A stretch of DNA of 64,000 nt from Paracoccus zeaxanthinifaciens ATCC 21588 (GCF_000420145.1 NZ_ATUJ01000003.1:1-64000), one strand, 5' to 3'. Counted from the first letter of the stretch, positions 36,814 to 45,556 are shown. Made by a program: numbers and translations. The notes: generated by a model not told the origin, from the sequence alone.

Positions 36814-36834
36814 TTTGCCACGTCGATGGGCAAA
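36814..36834. promoter_or_regulatory. Inverted repeat upstream of smoE, likely SorC operator
   Basis: TTTGCC-N9-GGCAAA is a perfect 6-bp inverted repeat 28-48 bases upstream of the smoE start. It extends to nine bases per arm with one mismatch (GCATTTGCC/GGCAAAAGC). Its place before the operon head suits the SorC-family regulator encoded at 26726. Confidence 0.5.
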
Positions 36835-36930
36835 TGCTCACATACCCGCGGGCGGATGTCAAGGAATGCGAAGGGCCCCGCGCGCAAATGCGGCGGAGCC
36901 CTTGGGATCGTGGCCAAAATTTCCGGTGGT

Positions 36931-37932
36931 TCAGGCGATGCCCAATGCCAGCGCGGCAAGGATCAGCACCGCCAGCCCCGCTGTCTGCGCGACCAGCAGC
37001 AGAATCGCCGCCGCCCCCACATCGGCCAGCCGCGCAAGCGAGGTCTTCATGCCGACCGCCGCCACCGCAGCGACCAGCAGCGCGCGCGAGAGGGTCGAGG
37101 CCGCGTCGATCACCGGCACCGGCACCACATGCGCCGAGTTCAGCGCCGCAAGGACAAGAAAGCCCAGCACGAAGGCCGGCAGCAGCGGCGGTCGCTTGCC
37201 CGCCTGCTGCGGGCTGGCGCGGCGCAGGGCCAGCGCCGCGATCAGCACGACCGGGGCCAGCATGGTCACGCGGATCAGCTTGACCACGGTCGCCAGGTCG
37301 CCTGTCTCGTCCGAGACGGAATACCCCGCGCCCACGACCTGCGCGACGTCGTGGATCGTGGCGCCCAGGAACAGCCCCGTCAGTTCCTGGTCCAGCCCGA
37401 TGGCGCCCGCCAGGATCGGATAGACGATCATCGCCAGCGTCGAAAGCGCGGTGACCGTGATGACGGTGAAGGACAGGTCGCGTTCGGCCGTGTCGCGCGG
37501 GGGCAGGATGGAGGCGATCGCCATGGCGGCCGAGGCGCCGCAGATCGCGACCGATCCGCCCGTCAGCAGCCCGAAGGCGCGGTCGCGGCCCATCCGCGGC
37601 ACCAGCGCGACCGACAGCAGGATCACCGCGGCGATCGAGAAGGCGATCAGCGCGACGAAGCCCCAGCCGATGTCGCGCACCATGTCCAGCGACACGCGCA
37701 GCCCCAGCAGCGCCACGCCCGTGCGCAGCAGCGCCTTGGCGGCGAAGTCGATGCCGCGCTTCGTGCGCTCGTCCTCGGTCAGGAAATGGAAGGGCATGCC
37801 CAGCAGGATGGCCATCAGCATCACGGGCGCACCGTAATGGTCCGACAGGAATTGCGCGGCCATCGCCAGGATCACGGCAAGTCCAAGGCCCGGCGCAAGC
37901 GGGCGGACCCGCGCGGTGAAATCAGCGATCAT
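36931..37932 (-). CDS. YeiH/UPF0324-family putative sulfate or sulfite exporter
   Basis: This 333-residue membrane protein has about ten hydrophobic segments. It carries YeiH-family motifs such as GVALLGLRVSLD, GSVAICGASAAMAIA, GLFLGATIHDVAQVVGAGYSVS and AAVAAVGMKTSL. The family includes putative sulfate exporters found next to sulfonate-degradation genes. Here it is the last gene of an operon with a desulfonating-type monooxygenase and a TRAP importer, so export of released sulfite or sulfate is a reasonable inference. A strong hairpin at 37950-37975 separates it from dctP. Confidence 0.88.
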   Translation of the reverse strand: MIADFTARVRPLAPGLGLAVILAMAAQFLSDHYGAPVMLMAILLGMPFHFLTEDERTKRGIDFAAKALLRTGVALLGLRVSLDMVRDIGWGFVALIAFSIAAVILLSVALVPRMGRDRAFGLLTGGSVAICGASAAMAIASILPPRDTAERDLSFTVITVTALSTLAMIVYPILAGAIGLDQELTGLFLGATIHDVAQVVGAGYSVSDETGDLATVVKLIRVTMLAPVVLIAALALRRASPQQAGKRPPLLPAFVLGFLVLAALNSAHVVPVPVIDAASTLSRALLVAAVAAVGMKTSLARLADVGAAAILLLVAQTAGLAVLILAALALGIA

Positions 37933-37949
37933 CGTTGTCCCTTCTTGAA

Positions 37950-37975
37950 GGAAGGGGGCCCTGCGGCCCCCTTCC
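37950..37975 (-). other. Hairpin between dctP and yeiH-like gene
   Basis: GGAAGGGGGCC-CTGC-GGCCCCCTTCC is a perfect 11-bp stem with a tetraloop, 21 bases beyond the dctP stop. It could attenuate transcription into the exporter gene or stabilise the dctP message. Confidence 0.6.
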
Positions 37976-37996
37976 GGTCTTGGTGGATCGTCCCGC

Positions 37997-39055
37997 TTAC
38001 TGGATGTCGCGGGTGCGTTCCGCGGTCAGCTCCTGCTCGGCCTCCTCGACCGCCGCACGGAAGTCCGCAAGGATCTCCTCGCCGCCATCGACGCTGCCGG
38101 TGAACCATTCGTAGACGGGCTGCGCGGCCTCCTTGAAGGCCTGCTTCTCCTCGGGGGTGGGCACGTAGACCTCGCCCCCCGCCTCGGCGAAGGCCTCGTA
38201 GGCGGCGATCGACTTGCGCTTGGGGGATTCGAAGGTCGCCTGCTGCAGATGCGAGAAGCCGTCCACGACGATCATCCGCATGTCCTCGGGCATCTCCATG
38301 AACTTCTGGTTCGACATCCACCACATCGCGCCCATATAGGCGTGACCGTCCAGCGTGAGATGCGTCAGGCCGGCCTCGGGGAACTTCATCGACATGATGT
38401 CGGTGATCCCGTTCGCCGTCCCCTCTACCACGTTCGTCTGCAACGAGGTGAACAGCTCGGGCCACGGGATCGGCGTGGGCGAGGCATCAAGCGCGCGCAC
38501 CAGTTCCTGCGGCAGGTCCGACACCACCGTGCGCATCTTCAGGCCCGCGATGTCCTCGGGGGTCTGGATCTGACGCTCGGTATTGGCGAAGTTGCGCCAG
38601 CCGCCGGTATTGCCGATGGTCATCAGGCGCAGCGTGTCGCCCGAATCCGCCAGCGTCATGTCGCGCAGCTGGCGCGTGAAGTCGCCCGTCAGCACGCGCT
38701 CGGCCACGCGGTCGTCGGCCATGATGTAGGGCAGGTCCAGCACCTGCAGATAGGGGAACAGCCCCGACGCCCCATCCGAGGTCGAGATGTAGACGTCGAT
38801 CGAGCCGTCGGCCACACCCTGAAGGCACTCGGCCCCGTTCGAGCAGAGCTGCGTGCCCATGTAGATCTCGACCTCGATCGCGCCGTTCGACGCGGCCTCG
38901 ACATAGGATTTGAAGACCTGCAGGCCGTCGTAATCCTCGTCCGCCTCGTTCGAGTTGGCGACCGCGCGGATGGTATAGTCCGCCGCCATCGCGGGCATCG
39001 CGAAGGCCGTCATCGCAAGCGTTGCCGCCAGCGTCAGCTTCTTGGTTCCAGGCAT
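37997..39055 (-). CDS. dctP: TRAP transporter binding protein (DctP family)
   Basis: This 352-residue periplasmic protein has a signal peptide (MPGTKKLTLAATLAMTAFAMPAMAA) and the DctP fold, including the arginine-bearing segment GLKMRTVVSDLPQELVRALDASPTPIPWPELFTSLQTNVVEG. The arginine normally binds the carboxylate, or here perhaps the sulfonate, of the ligand. It belongs to an operon with a flavin-dependent monooxygenase, so an organosulfonate is the proposed ligand rather than a dicarboxylate. It follows dctQ and dctM, an order reversed from the classical dctPQM. Confidence 0.92.
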   Translation of the reverse strand: MPGTKKLTLAATLAMTAFAMPAMAADYTIRAVANSNEADEDYDGLQVFKSYVEAASNGAIEVEIYMGTQLCSNGAECLQGVADGSIDVYISTSDGASGLFPYLQVLDLPYIMADDRVAERVLTGDFTRQLRDMTLADSGDTLRLMTIGNTGGWRNFANTERQIQTPEDIAGLKMRTVVSDLPQELVRALDASPTPIPWPELFTSLQTNVVEGTANGITDIMSMKFPEAGLTHLTLDGHAYMGAMWWMSNQKFMEMPEDMRMIVVDGFSHLQQATFESPKRKSIAAYEAFAEAGGEVYVPTPEEKQAFKEAAQPVYEWFTGSVDGGEEILADFRAAVEEAEQELTAERTRDIQ

Positions 39056-39084
39056 GAAATCCTCCCTGTCAGGCCATGGTACGT

Positions 39085-40374
39085 TCAGTTTGCGAATCCC
39101 GTCAGACGCGGGATCGTCATCGAGATTGCCGGGAAATAGGTGATCAGGAAAATGACCAGAATTTCAACGGCAAGGAACGGCAGGATCGCGCGGGAAATGG
39201 TCGTGACCCTTTCGCCGGACACCGCCGAGGCCACGAACAGCACCAGTCCCATCGGCGGCGTCGCAAGACCCACGGTCAGGTTGACGCACATGATGATCGC
39301 GAAATGCACGCTGTCGACGCCCATGCTGGTGAAGACCGGTCCCAGGATCGGCGCCAGGATGATGATCGCGGGCCCCGCGTCCAGGAACATGCCCACGATG
39401 AACAGCAGCACGTTGATCAGGAACAGCAGCAGCAGCGGGTTCTCGGTCAGGGTCAGGATGAACTCGGCCATCATCTGCGGCGTCTGCGACAGCGACACGA
39501 CAGTCTTGAAGGACATGGCCGCACCGACCAGCAGTAGCACCACCGCCGAGGTCAGCCCCGCGCGGCCCAGCACGTCGGGCAGTTCGGCAAAGCGCATCGT
39601 GCGCAGCACGAACAGGCTGATGAACATCGCATAGACGGCGGCGACGGCGGCGGCCTCGGTCGGGGTGAAGACGCCCAGCAGGATGCCGCCCAGGATGATG
39701 ACCGGCGTCATCAGCGGGAAGAACGCCTTGAGGCTCGCCTGCCCGCGTTCGCCCCAGCTGTAGCGCTTCGAGGCGACGGGGAAGTCGTACTTGTCCGCCA
39801 TCAGCTTGACCACGATCATCAGGCCGATGCCCACCAGCGCCCCCGGCACGATGCCCGCAAGGAACAGCGCAGCCACGCTTTCGCCCATGACATAGGCATA
39901 GATGATCATGATGCCCGAGGGCGGGATGATCGGCCCGATGACCGAGCTGGCCGCCGTGATCGCGGCGGCGAAGCGGCGGGTATAGCCCTGCTTCTCCATC
40001 GCGGGGATCAGCATCGACCCAAGGGCCGAGGTATCGGCGACCGCCGAACCCGACAGGCCCGCGAACAGCATCGAGGACAGCACGTTCACATGCGCCAGGC
40101 CGCCGCGAAAATGGCCCATCAGTGCCTGCGCGAACTCGACCAGGCGGGTGGTGATCCCGCCGCGGTTCATCAGCTCGCCCGCCAGCATGAAGAAGGGGAT
40201 CGCCATCAGCGGGAAGCTGTCCATCCCGTTATAGAGGTTGCGATAGAGCAGCGTCAGATCGCGTTCCTGCCCGTTCAGCCACAACAGCAGACCCGGCGCG
40301 GCAAGCATGCCGAAGACGACCGGCAGGCCGATCAGCAGGAAGACGAGGAAAAGCGGAAGAAACCAGACAAGCAT
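39085..40374 (-). CDS. dctM: TRAP transporter large permease (DctM family)
   Basis: This 429-residue protein has about twelve membrane segments with DctM motifs: PFFMLAGELMNRGGITTRLV, SGSAVADTSALGSMLIPAMEKQGY, SVIGPIIPPSGIMIIYAYV and NLTVGLATPPMGLVLFV. It forms the transport unit driven by an ion gradient. The ATG at 40374 overlaps the dctQ stop (TGATG), and the longer upstream frame is only a shadow of dctQ. Confidence 0.94.
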   Translation of the reverse strand: MLVWFLPLFLVFLLIGLPVVFGMLAAPGLLLWLNGQERDLTLLYRNLYNGMDSFPLMAIPFFMLAGELMNRGGITTRLVEFAQALMGHFRGGLAHVNVLSSMLFAGLSGSAVADTSALGSMLIPAMEKQGYTRRFAAAITAASSVIGPIIPPSGIMIIYAYVMGESVAALFLAGIVPGALVGIGLMIVVKLMADKYDFPVASKRYSWGERGQASLKAFFPLMTPVIILGGILLGVFTPTEAAAVAAVYAMFISLFVLRTMRFAELPDVLGRAGLTSAVVLLLVGAAMSFKTVVSLSQTPQMMAEFILTLTENPLLLLFLINVLLFIVGMFLDAGPAIIILAPILGPVFTSMGVDSVHFAIIMCVNLTVGLATPPMGLVLFVASAVSGERVTTISRAILPFLAVEILVIFLITYFPAISMTIPRLTGFAN

Positions 40375-40970
40375 CAGTCGACCCCCTGGATGCCGGTCTC
40401 GGCCTCGGATTCGGGAAGAAGCGAAACGTCGTGCCCCATCAGGGCCGCGATGTTGCGCAGGACAAGTTCGACGCCGACCGAGATCAGCAGCACGAGGCCC
40501 ACCGGAAGCGAGGCCATCATCCAGGACCGCGGAATGCGATACCATTCGCTGAATTCGAGGTTCAGCGGCAGATAGAGCGAGGCCGAGGCGAAGCGCCCGC
40601 CAAGGCCGGTCATCTCGGACCAGCCGATCTGCAGCGCGACGACCAGCACGACCAGCGACACCAGCAGCAGGAACAGGTTCAGCACCCGCGCCGCAAAGGC
40701 CGGCAGCATGGTCGGCAGGATGTCGATCGCGACGAAGCCCCCGCGACGCATCGCGGTGGGTGCCATCAGCCCGGTCATCCACAGCATGCAGAAACGCGCG
40801 GCCTCGTCCGGCCACGCAAGGGCGCTGCCCAGCACGTAACGGCAGAAGACCTGCAGGATGGTGACGGCCACCATCACCGCGACTGCGGCGATGCCCACGG
40901 CGCGGCCGGCCTTCAGCACGCGCTCGTTGATCCACGACAAGGGCCGGATCACGCCATCAATGCGGATCAT
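40374..40970 (-). CDS. dctQ: TRAP transporter small permease (DctQ family)
   Basis: This 198-residue protein has four membrane segments and the DctQ signature ILQVFCRYVLGSALAWPDEAARFCMLWM. The start at 40970 (MIRIDGVIRPLSW) was chosen because it follows the end of the flavin reductase gene and gives the usual family length. It pairs with DctM and DctP to import the substrate of the monooxygenase operon. Confidence 0.93.
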   Translation of the reverse strand: MIRIDGVIRPLSWINERVLKAGRAVGIAAVAVMVAVTILQVFCRYVLGSALAWPDEAARFCMLWMTGLMAPTAMRRGGFVAIDILPTMLPAFAARVLNLFLLLVSLVVLVVALQIGWSEMTGLGGRFASASLYLPLNLEFSEWYRIPRSWMMASLPVGLVLLISVGVELVLRNIAALMGHDVSLLPESEAETGIQGVD

Positions 40971-41034
40971 GAAGATCCCCCTCCCATTCAATGTCACAAG
41001 GCCCGACCGCTCCTCAACGTTCGGGCCCCACGGG

Positions 41035-41538
41035 TCAGTCCTCGACGACCCTGGCGACCCTGCCCCCGAAGAAGGCCAGCGGCGCGCCCGTGCGGATCGT
41101 CGCCCGCAGGACCTCGCCCAGGACGATCGTGTGATCGCCCGCCTCGTGCAAGGCATAGCGACGACAGTCGAAACGCGCCAGACAGTCGTCCAGCACGGGC
41201 ACGCCGTCGTCGTTGGTTCCCAGAACCGCATCGACCATCGCGCGACGGTCCTTGGCGATCGCCATCGCCAGGTCGATCTGGTCGGCGGCAAGAACGTGGA
41301 TCGCGAAATGCTCGGCGCCCGCGAACTCGTCGTGGCGCGCGCTGGATTTCGCGGGCGACCACATGACCAGCGGCGGCTCCATGGAAATCGAGCTGAAGCT
41401 GTTCGCGGTGATCGCGGCGCAGCCCTCGGCGCCGCAGGCCGTGACGACGGTCACGCCCGTCGCGAAACGCCCGAAGGCGTCGCGAAGGTCGCGACCGTTC
41501 TCGGCAGTCGGAACGAAGCTGCGATGCGTGTCGGTCAT
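41035..41538 (-). CDS. Flavin reductase (SmoA/HpaC-like)
   Basis: This 167-residue protein has the flavin-reductase-like domain: LRDAFGRFATGVTVVTA, AITANSFSSISMEPPLVMWSPAKSSA, HFAIHVLAADQIDLAM and GDHTIVLGEVL. It supplies reduced FMN to the monooxygenase encoded two genes upstream. It overlaps the aldo-keto reductase gene by four bases (ATGA at 41535-41538). In the sulfoquinovose monooxygenase pathway the equivalent is SmoA. Confidence 0.92.
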   Translation of the reverse strand: MTDTHRSFVPTAENGRDLRDAFGRFATGVTVVTACGAEGCAAITANSFSSISMEPPLVMWSPAKSSARHDEFAGAEHFAIHVLAADQIDLAMAIAKDRRAMVDAVLGTNDDGVPVLDDCLARFDCRRYALHEAGDHTIVLGEVLRATIRTGAPLAFFGGRVARVVED

Positions 41539-42425
41539 GCGACCTCGCGGCCCAGTGCGGCCTGGTAAAGGCGGAACCACTCGATGCGGGTCAGCTCGAC
41601 CTTCAGCGCGTCCGCGATCTGCGGGATGCGGTTCAGCGAATTGGTGCCCAGGACCGGCAGGATGCGGGCGGGGTGACGCAGCAGGAAGGCCACGGCCACC
41701 GCCGCGCGGTCCACGCCGCGATCCGCCGCGATGGCGTCCAGTTCGCGCGCGACCGGACCGTCGCCGGTCATCAGGCTGCCGCCGCCCAGGGGCGACCATG
41801 CCATGACCGCGTCGTCACGGCGCTGGTGGAAGGCCAGATCGCCATCGGTGAAGGGCGAGACCGCCGCCAGCGAGATCTCGATCTGGTTGGTGGCCAGCTT
41901 CGTCTCCATCGCGGATTGCAGCAGGTCCACGTCCCAGGGACGGAAGTTCGACACGCCGACCGCGCGCACCTTGCCCGACGCGACCAGCGCGTCCAGCGCG
42001 GCGCCGGTCTCGCGGTGGTCCATCAGCGGATCGGGGCGGTGGATCAGCAGCAGGTCGATCCGGTCGATCGCCATGTCGCGCAGCGAGTTTTCCACCGCCG
42101 CGTCGATATAGGCCTTCGAGGTGTCGTAATACTTGCACGGCGCATCCGAGTGGCGACCGATCGGCGCGACGATGTCGCATTTCGTCACGATCTCGATCTT
42201 GTCGCGCAGGGACGGATCCTCGCGCAGGGCCGCGCCCAGGATCGCCTCGGCGCCGTAATCGCCATAGATGTCGGCCTGGTCCATGGTCGTGATGCCCTGC
42301 GCAAGGCAGGCGTCGATCTTGGCCCGGACATGCCTAGTCGAGGTGTCGGCATCGTCGCCGATCCGCCACATGCCATAGACCAGTCGCGACAGTTCCAGGT
42401 CGTCGTTCAGCTTCACGCGTTCCAT
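41535..42425 (-). CDS. Aldo-keto reductase (SmoB-like)
   Basis: This 296-residue NADPH-dependent reductase starts MERVKLNDDLELSRLVYGMW. The AKR tetrad is visible in TTMDQADIYG (Asp49, Tyr54), VTKCDI (Lys82) and LLLIHRPDP (His129), followed by GVSNFRPWDVDLL, NQIEISL and MAWSPLGGGSL. Within a desulfonation operon it resembles SmoB, which reduces 6-oxo-glucose to glucose after oxidative removal of sulfite from sulfoquinovose. A GTG at 42440 is an alternative start, but the ATG at 42425 has AAAGG at proper spacing. Confidence 0.9.
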   Translation of the reverse strand: MERVKLNDDLELSRLVYGMWRIGDDADTSTRHVRAKIDACLAQGITTMDQADIYGDYGAEAILGAALREDPSLRDKIEIVTKCDIVAPIGRHSDAPCKYYDTSKAYIDAAVENSLRDMAIDRIDLLLIHRPDPLMDHRETGAALDALVASGKVRAVGVSNFRPWDVDLLQSAMETKLATNQIEISLAAVSPFTDGDLAFHQRRDDAVMAWSPLGGGSLMTGDGPVARELDAIAADRGVDRAAVAVAFLLRHPARILPVLGTNSLNRIPQIADALKVELTRIEWFRLYQAALGREVA

Positions 42426-42426
42426 A

Positions 42427-43581
42427 TCAGCGCCTTTCACCCGCGCCGAGCGGGGTATTGGGGGTGGTGTCGGGCACGCGGCCCCACACGCGGTTCAGTT
42501 GGCAGGTGTTCATCTGCGGCAGCACGCGGCTGCCGAAATGCTCGGCCTCGTCGATATGCGGATAGCCCGACAGGATGAAGGCCCTGATGCCCATCCGGCG
42601 CAGTTCCTCCAGCTTGGTCAGCACCTGGTCGGTCGATCCGACGATGGCCGCACCGCAGCCCGAACGCGCCCGGCCCACGCCGGTCCACAGGTTCGGCTCG
42701 ATATAGCCTTCCAGATCGGCCAGTTCCCGGTTGCGGGCCTGCCGGCTGACGCCGAGCGAGCCTGCATCCAGCGCGCGTTCGCGGATCAGGCGGCCCTGTT
42801 CGTCGTCCAGCTTGCTGACCAACTCGCGGGCGTATTCCTTGGCCTCGGCCTCGGTGTCGCGGACGATGACATGGGAACGGAAGCCGTAATCCAGCGTACG
42901 TCCGTATTTCTCGGCCGCGGCATTCGCGGCCTTCATGCGGTCGGCGATGTCCTCGGTCTTTTCCGGCCACATCAGATAGACGTCGCAATGCTGGCCGCAC
43001 AGGTCCAGCGCATCGGGGCTGTAGCCGCCGAAATACAGCATCGGGCCGTTCGTCTGATAGGGGCGCGCCGGATCGGTGTTCACGTCCGAGAAGTCGTAGA
43101 CCTGCCCCTTGTAGGTGATGCTGTCCTGCGTCCAGGCCTGCTTCAGGATCTCGACCACCTCACGGGAGCGCTGGTAGCGGAAGGGGCTGGGCTCCTTCTG
43201 GCCGGGGAAGTCGCTGCTGATGATGTTCACCGTCAGGCGGCCCTGCAGCATGTGGTCCAGCGTCGCGATGGTGCGGGCCAGCATGATGGGCTGCATCTCG
43301 CCGCAGCGGACGGCGGCCAGCATGTTGATCGCGTTCGTGATCGGCGCGCAGCCCGCCACGAAGCTCAGAGTGTCCTGCCCCACCTGGTAGGATGACGGGC
43401 ACAGGATGTTGCCGAAGCCCTGCGCCTCGGCGGTCTTCACGATGTCCGAGCAATGCGCCCAGGACGAGCGCAGGTCGTTCTCGGGCACGCCAAGATGGCG
43501 GTAATCGTCCGAGCAGAGAGCCGAGAACCAAGCGACCTCGACCGCCTCCAGATCGGCGGATGTGACAGGTACGACGGACAT
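42427..43581 (-). CDS. FMNH2-dependent sulfonate monooxygenase (SsuD/SmoC-like)
   Basis: This 384-residue luciferase-like monooxygenase matches the alkanesulfonate monooxygenase branch. Cys61 in NILCPSSYQVGQD, the pair Arg235-His237 in GFRSHVIVRDTEAEA and Arg306 in NLWTGVGRARSGCGAAIVG align with the SsuD residues Cys54, Arg226, His228 and Arg297. It uses reduced FMN and O2 to release sulfite and leave an aldehyde. The neighbouring aldo-keto reductase and flavin reductase make sulfoquinovose a stronger candidate than simple alkanesulfonates. It heads the minus-strand operon and faces the GntR gene. Confidence 0.92.
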   Translation of the reverse strand: MSVVPVTSADLEAVEVAWFSALCSDDYRHLGVPENDLRSSWAHCSDIVKTAEAQGFGNILCPSSYQVGQDTLSFVAGCAPITNAINMLAAVRCGEMQPIMLARTIATLDHMLQGRLTVNIISSDFPGQKEPSPFRYQRSREVVEILKQAWTQDSITYKGQVYDFSDVNTDPARPYQTNGPMLYFGGYSPDALDLCGQHCDVYLMWPEKTEDIADRMKAANAAAEKYGRTLDYGFRSHVIVRDTEAEAKEYARELVSKLDDEQGRLIRERALDAGSLGVSRQARNRELADLEGYIEPNLWTGVGRARSGCGAAIVGSTDQVLTKLEELRRMGIRAFILSGYPHIDEAEHFGSRVLPQMNTCQLNRVWGRVPDTTPNTPLGAGERR

Positions 43582-43629
43582 GAACTCCTCCCGAGTCGCC
43601 TTCGAATTTCTCTTTTGCTACCCCTGTCC

Positions 43630-43643
43630 TTGATGTAAATCAA
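43630..43643. promoter_or_regulatory. Inverted repeat between monooxygenase operon and GntR gene
   Basis: TTGAT-GTAA-ATCAA is a perfect 5-4-5 palindrome in the divergent promoter region. A wider TGATG-N13-CATCA arrangement (43631-43653) overlaps it. It is the best candidate operator for the adjacent GntR/UTRA regulator. Confidence 0.5.
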
Positions 43644-43670
43644 TGGTGCATCAATTCGACGGACCAGATT

Positions 43671-44396
43671 TTGACCGACCCCGATCAGCCCCGCGACCAG
43701 CGCAGCGACGCCTTGCCGATCTACATGCAGATCAGCGAGATGATGATTCGCGACCTGGCGGCGGGACGGCTGCAGGATGGGCAGAAATTGCCGCCGGAAC
43801 GGGAACTTGCGCGGCTTCACGGCACCACGGTGCGGACCCTGCGCAAGGCGCTGACGGTCCTGCAGGATCAGGGGCTGATCGAACGCCGCCACGGCTCGGG
43901 CAATTATGTCCGGTCGGGCGAAAGGGTCGAATCGGTCTATTCGATGTTCCGCCTGGAACATGCCGATGGCGGGGGCGGCCTGCCCGTCGCGCAGGTGCTG
44001 TCGGTGGACTGGCTGCCCAAGGACGAGCTGCAGCCCGAATGGGGCGGATCCGATCACGGCACGCGATTCCGGCGCCTGCGCTTCCTGGACCGCACCATGA
44101 TCGCCGTCGAGGAGATCTGGCTGGACGGCGCCGCGGGCCGCATCCCGCGCGAGGCGGTGCAGGATTCGCTGTACCTGACCTACAAGAAGGCGCTGAAGCT
44201 GTGGATCACCCGCGCCGAGGACCGCGTCGGCATCGGCCGCGTCCCAGACTGGTCGCCGCCCGAATTCACCCTGAGCCCCGGCACGACCACCGCCTATATC
44301 GAGCGGCTGTCCTGGGCACAGACGACCACCGCGGTCGAGTTTTCCCGTACCTGGTACGACACCGAAAAGGCGCTGTATGTCCAGCGTCTCATCTGA
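43671..44396 (+). CDS. GntR-family (HutC/UTRA) regulator
   Basis: This 241-residue regulator has an N-terminal winged helix (LPIYMQISEMMIRDLAAGRLQDGQKLPPERELARLHGTTVRTLRKAL...RRHGSGNYV) and a C-terminal UTRA ligand domain. The likely start is TTG at 43671, since the first ATG would cut into the first helix of the DNA-binding domain. It is divergent from the sulfonate monooxygenase operon and upstream of a Gfo/Idh gene, so it probably represses both until a pathway sugar or sulfonate binds. Confidence 0.88.
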   Translation: MTDPDQPRDQRSDALPIYMQISEMMIRDLAAGRLQDGQKLPPERELARLHGTTVRTLRKALTVLQDQGLIERRHGSGNYVRSGERVESVYSMFRLEHADGGGGLPVAQVLSVDWLPKDELQPEWGGSDHGTRFRRLRFLDRTMIAVEEIWLDGAAGRIPREAVQDSLYLTYKKALKLWITRAEDRVGIGRVPDWSPPEFTLSPGTTTAYIERLSWAQTTTAVEFSRTWYDTEKALYVQRLI

Positions 44397-44406
44397 GGAG
44401 GAGAAG

Positions 44407-45543
44407 ATGACAACCGATACGCTGTTCAAGCCGGTTGTTCGCACCGTGACCTATGGGGTCATCGGATGCGGCATGATGGGACAAGAGCACCTGCGCAACA
44501 TCGCGCTGCTGCAGGGCACCCGCGTGGGCACGATCTACGAGCCCGACCCCCTGATGCGTGCCGAGGCCGCCCGCATCGCCCCCGAGGCACGCATGGTCGA
44601 CACGCTGGACGAGCTGCTGGCCGATGACGACCTGGACTGCCTGCTGATCGCCAGCCCCAACTTCCGCCATGTCGAGCAGCTGCAGGCCGTCGCCGCCCGC
44701 AAGGCCCTGCCCGTCCTGGTCGAGAAGCCGCTGTTCACCGACCCCGAGCATTCGCGCGCCGTCGCCGAATTCGCCCGCAGCTATCCCGCGCCGGTCTGGG
44801 TGGCGATGGAATATCGCTACATGCCCCCCGTCGCGCGACTGCTGGAACAGGCCGAGGCCGCGACCGGCGGCATCCGGATGCTGACGATCCGCGAACACCG
44901 CTTCCCCTTCCTGCGCAAGGTGGGCGACTGGAACCGGTTCAACCGCTATACCGGCGGCACCTTCGTCGAGAAGTGCTGCCACTTCTTCGACCTGATGCGC
45001 CTTGCGCTGAAATCCGACCCGGTCCGCGTGATGGCGATGGGCGGCCAGGCGCAGAACCACCAGGACGAGGCCTACGAGGGGCATGTCCCCGACATCTTCG
45101 ACCACGGCTATGTCATCGTCGAATTCGCCAGCGGCATGCGCGCCATGCTGGAGCTGTGCATGTTCGCCGAAGGCGCCCGCTGGCAGGAAGAGATCAGCGC
45201 CGTCGGCCACCGCGGCAAGATCGAGGCCCTGGTGCCGGGACCGGGCCGCTTCTGGCCCGAACATCTGGGCGCCCCGCCCGTCGCGCAGGTCATCGTGTCC
45301 CCGCGCGAACCCAAGGGCCCCGAGGTCCACGAGATCCCGGTCGATCCGACCCTGCTGGAGGCCGGCGACCACAACGGCTCGACCTTCTACCAGCACCAGC
45401 GCTTCCTCGAGGTGGTGCGCGGCGAACGCCCCGCCCCCGAGGTCAGCATCGAGGATGGCCGGTGGGCCGTGCTGATGGGCATGGCCGCGCAGCGTTCGAT
45501 GATCGAAGGACGCGCGGTCGATCTGTCGGAATTCGACGCCTGA
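44407..45543 (+). CDS. Gfo/Idh/MocA-family NAD-dependent protein
   Basis: This 378-residue protein has a Rossmann N-domain (YGVIGCGMMGQEHLRNIALL), the family motif LVEKPLF and a C-terminal alpha/beta domain with GGTFVEKCCHFFDLMRLAL. It is a sugar or polyol oxidoreductase, or an NAD-using glycosidase; GH109 and GH188 enzymes share this fold. It sits ten bases after the GntR gene, which faces the sulfonate monooxygenase operon. No GH31-type sulfoquinovosidase is in the window, so this protein may release sulfoquinovose from its glycosides. That role is inference from context. Confidence 0.85.
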   Translation: MTTDTLFKPVVRTVTYGVIGCGMMGQEHLRNIALLQGTRVGTIYEPDPLMRAEAARIAPEARMVDTLDELLADDDLDCLLIASPNFRHVEQLQAVAARKALPVLVEKPLFTDPEHSRAVAEFARSYPAPVWVAMEYRYMPPVARLLEQAEAATGGIRMLTIREHRFPFLRKVGDWNRFNRYTGGTFVEKCCHFFDLMRLALKSDPVRVMAMGGQAQNHQDEAYEGHVPDIFDHGYVIVEFASGMRAMLELCMFAEGARWQEEISAVGHRGKIEALVPGPGRFWPEHLGAPPVAQVIVSPREPKGPEVHEIPVDPTLLEAGDHNGSTFYQHQRFLEVVRGERPAPEVSIEDGRWAVLMGMAAQRSMIEGRAVDLSEFDA

Positions 45544-45556
45544 ACCATCGGCAGAT

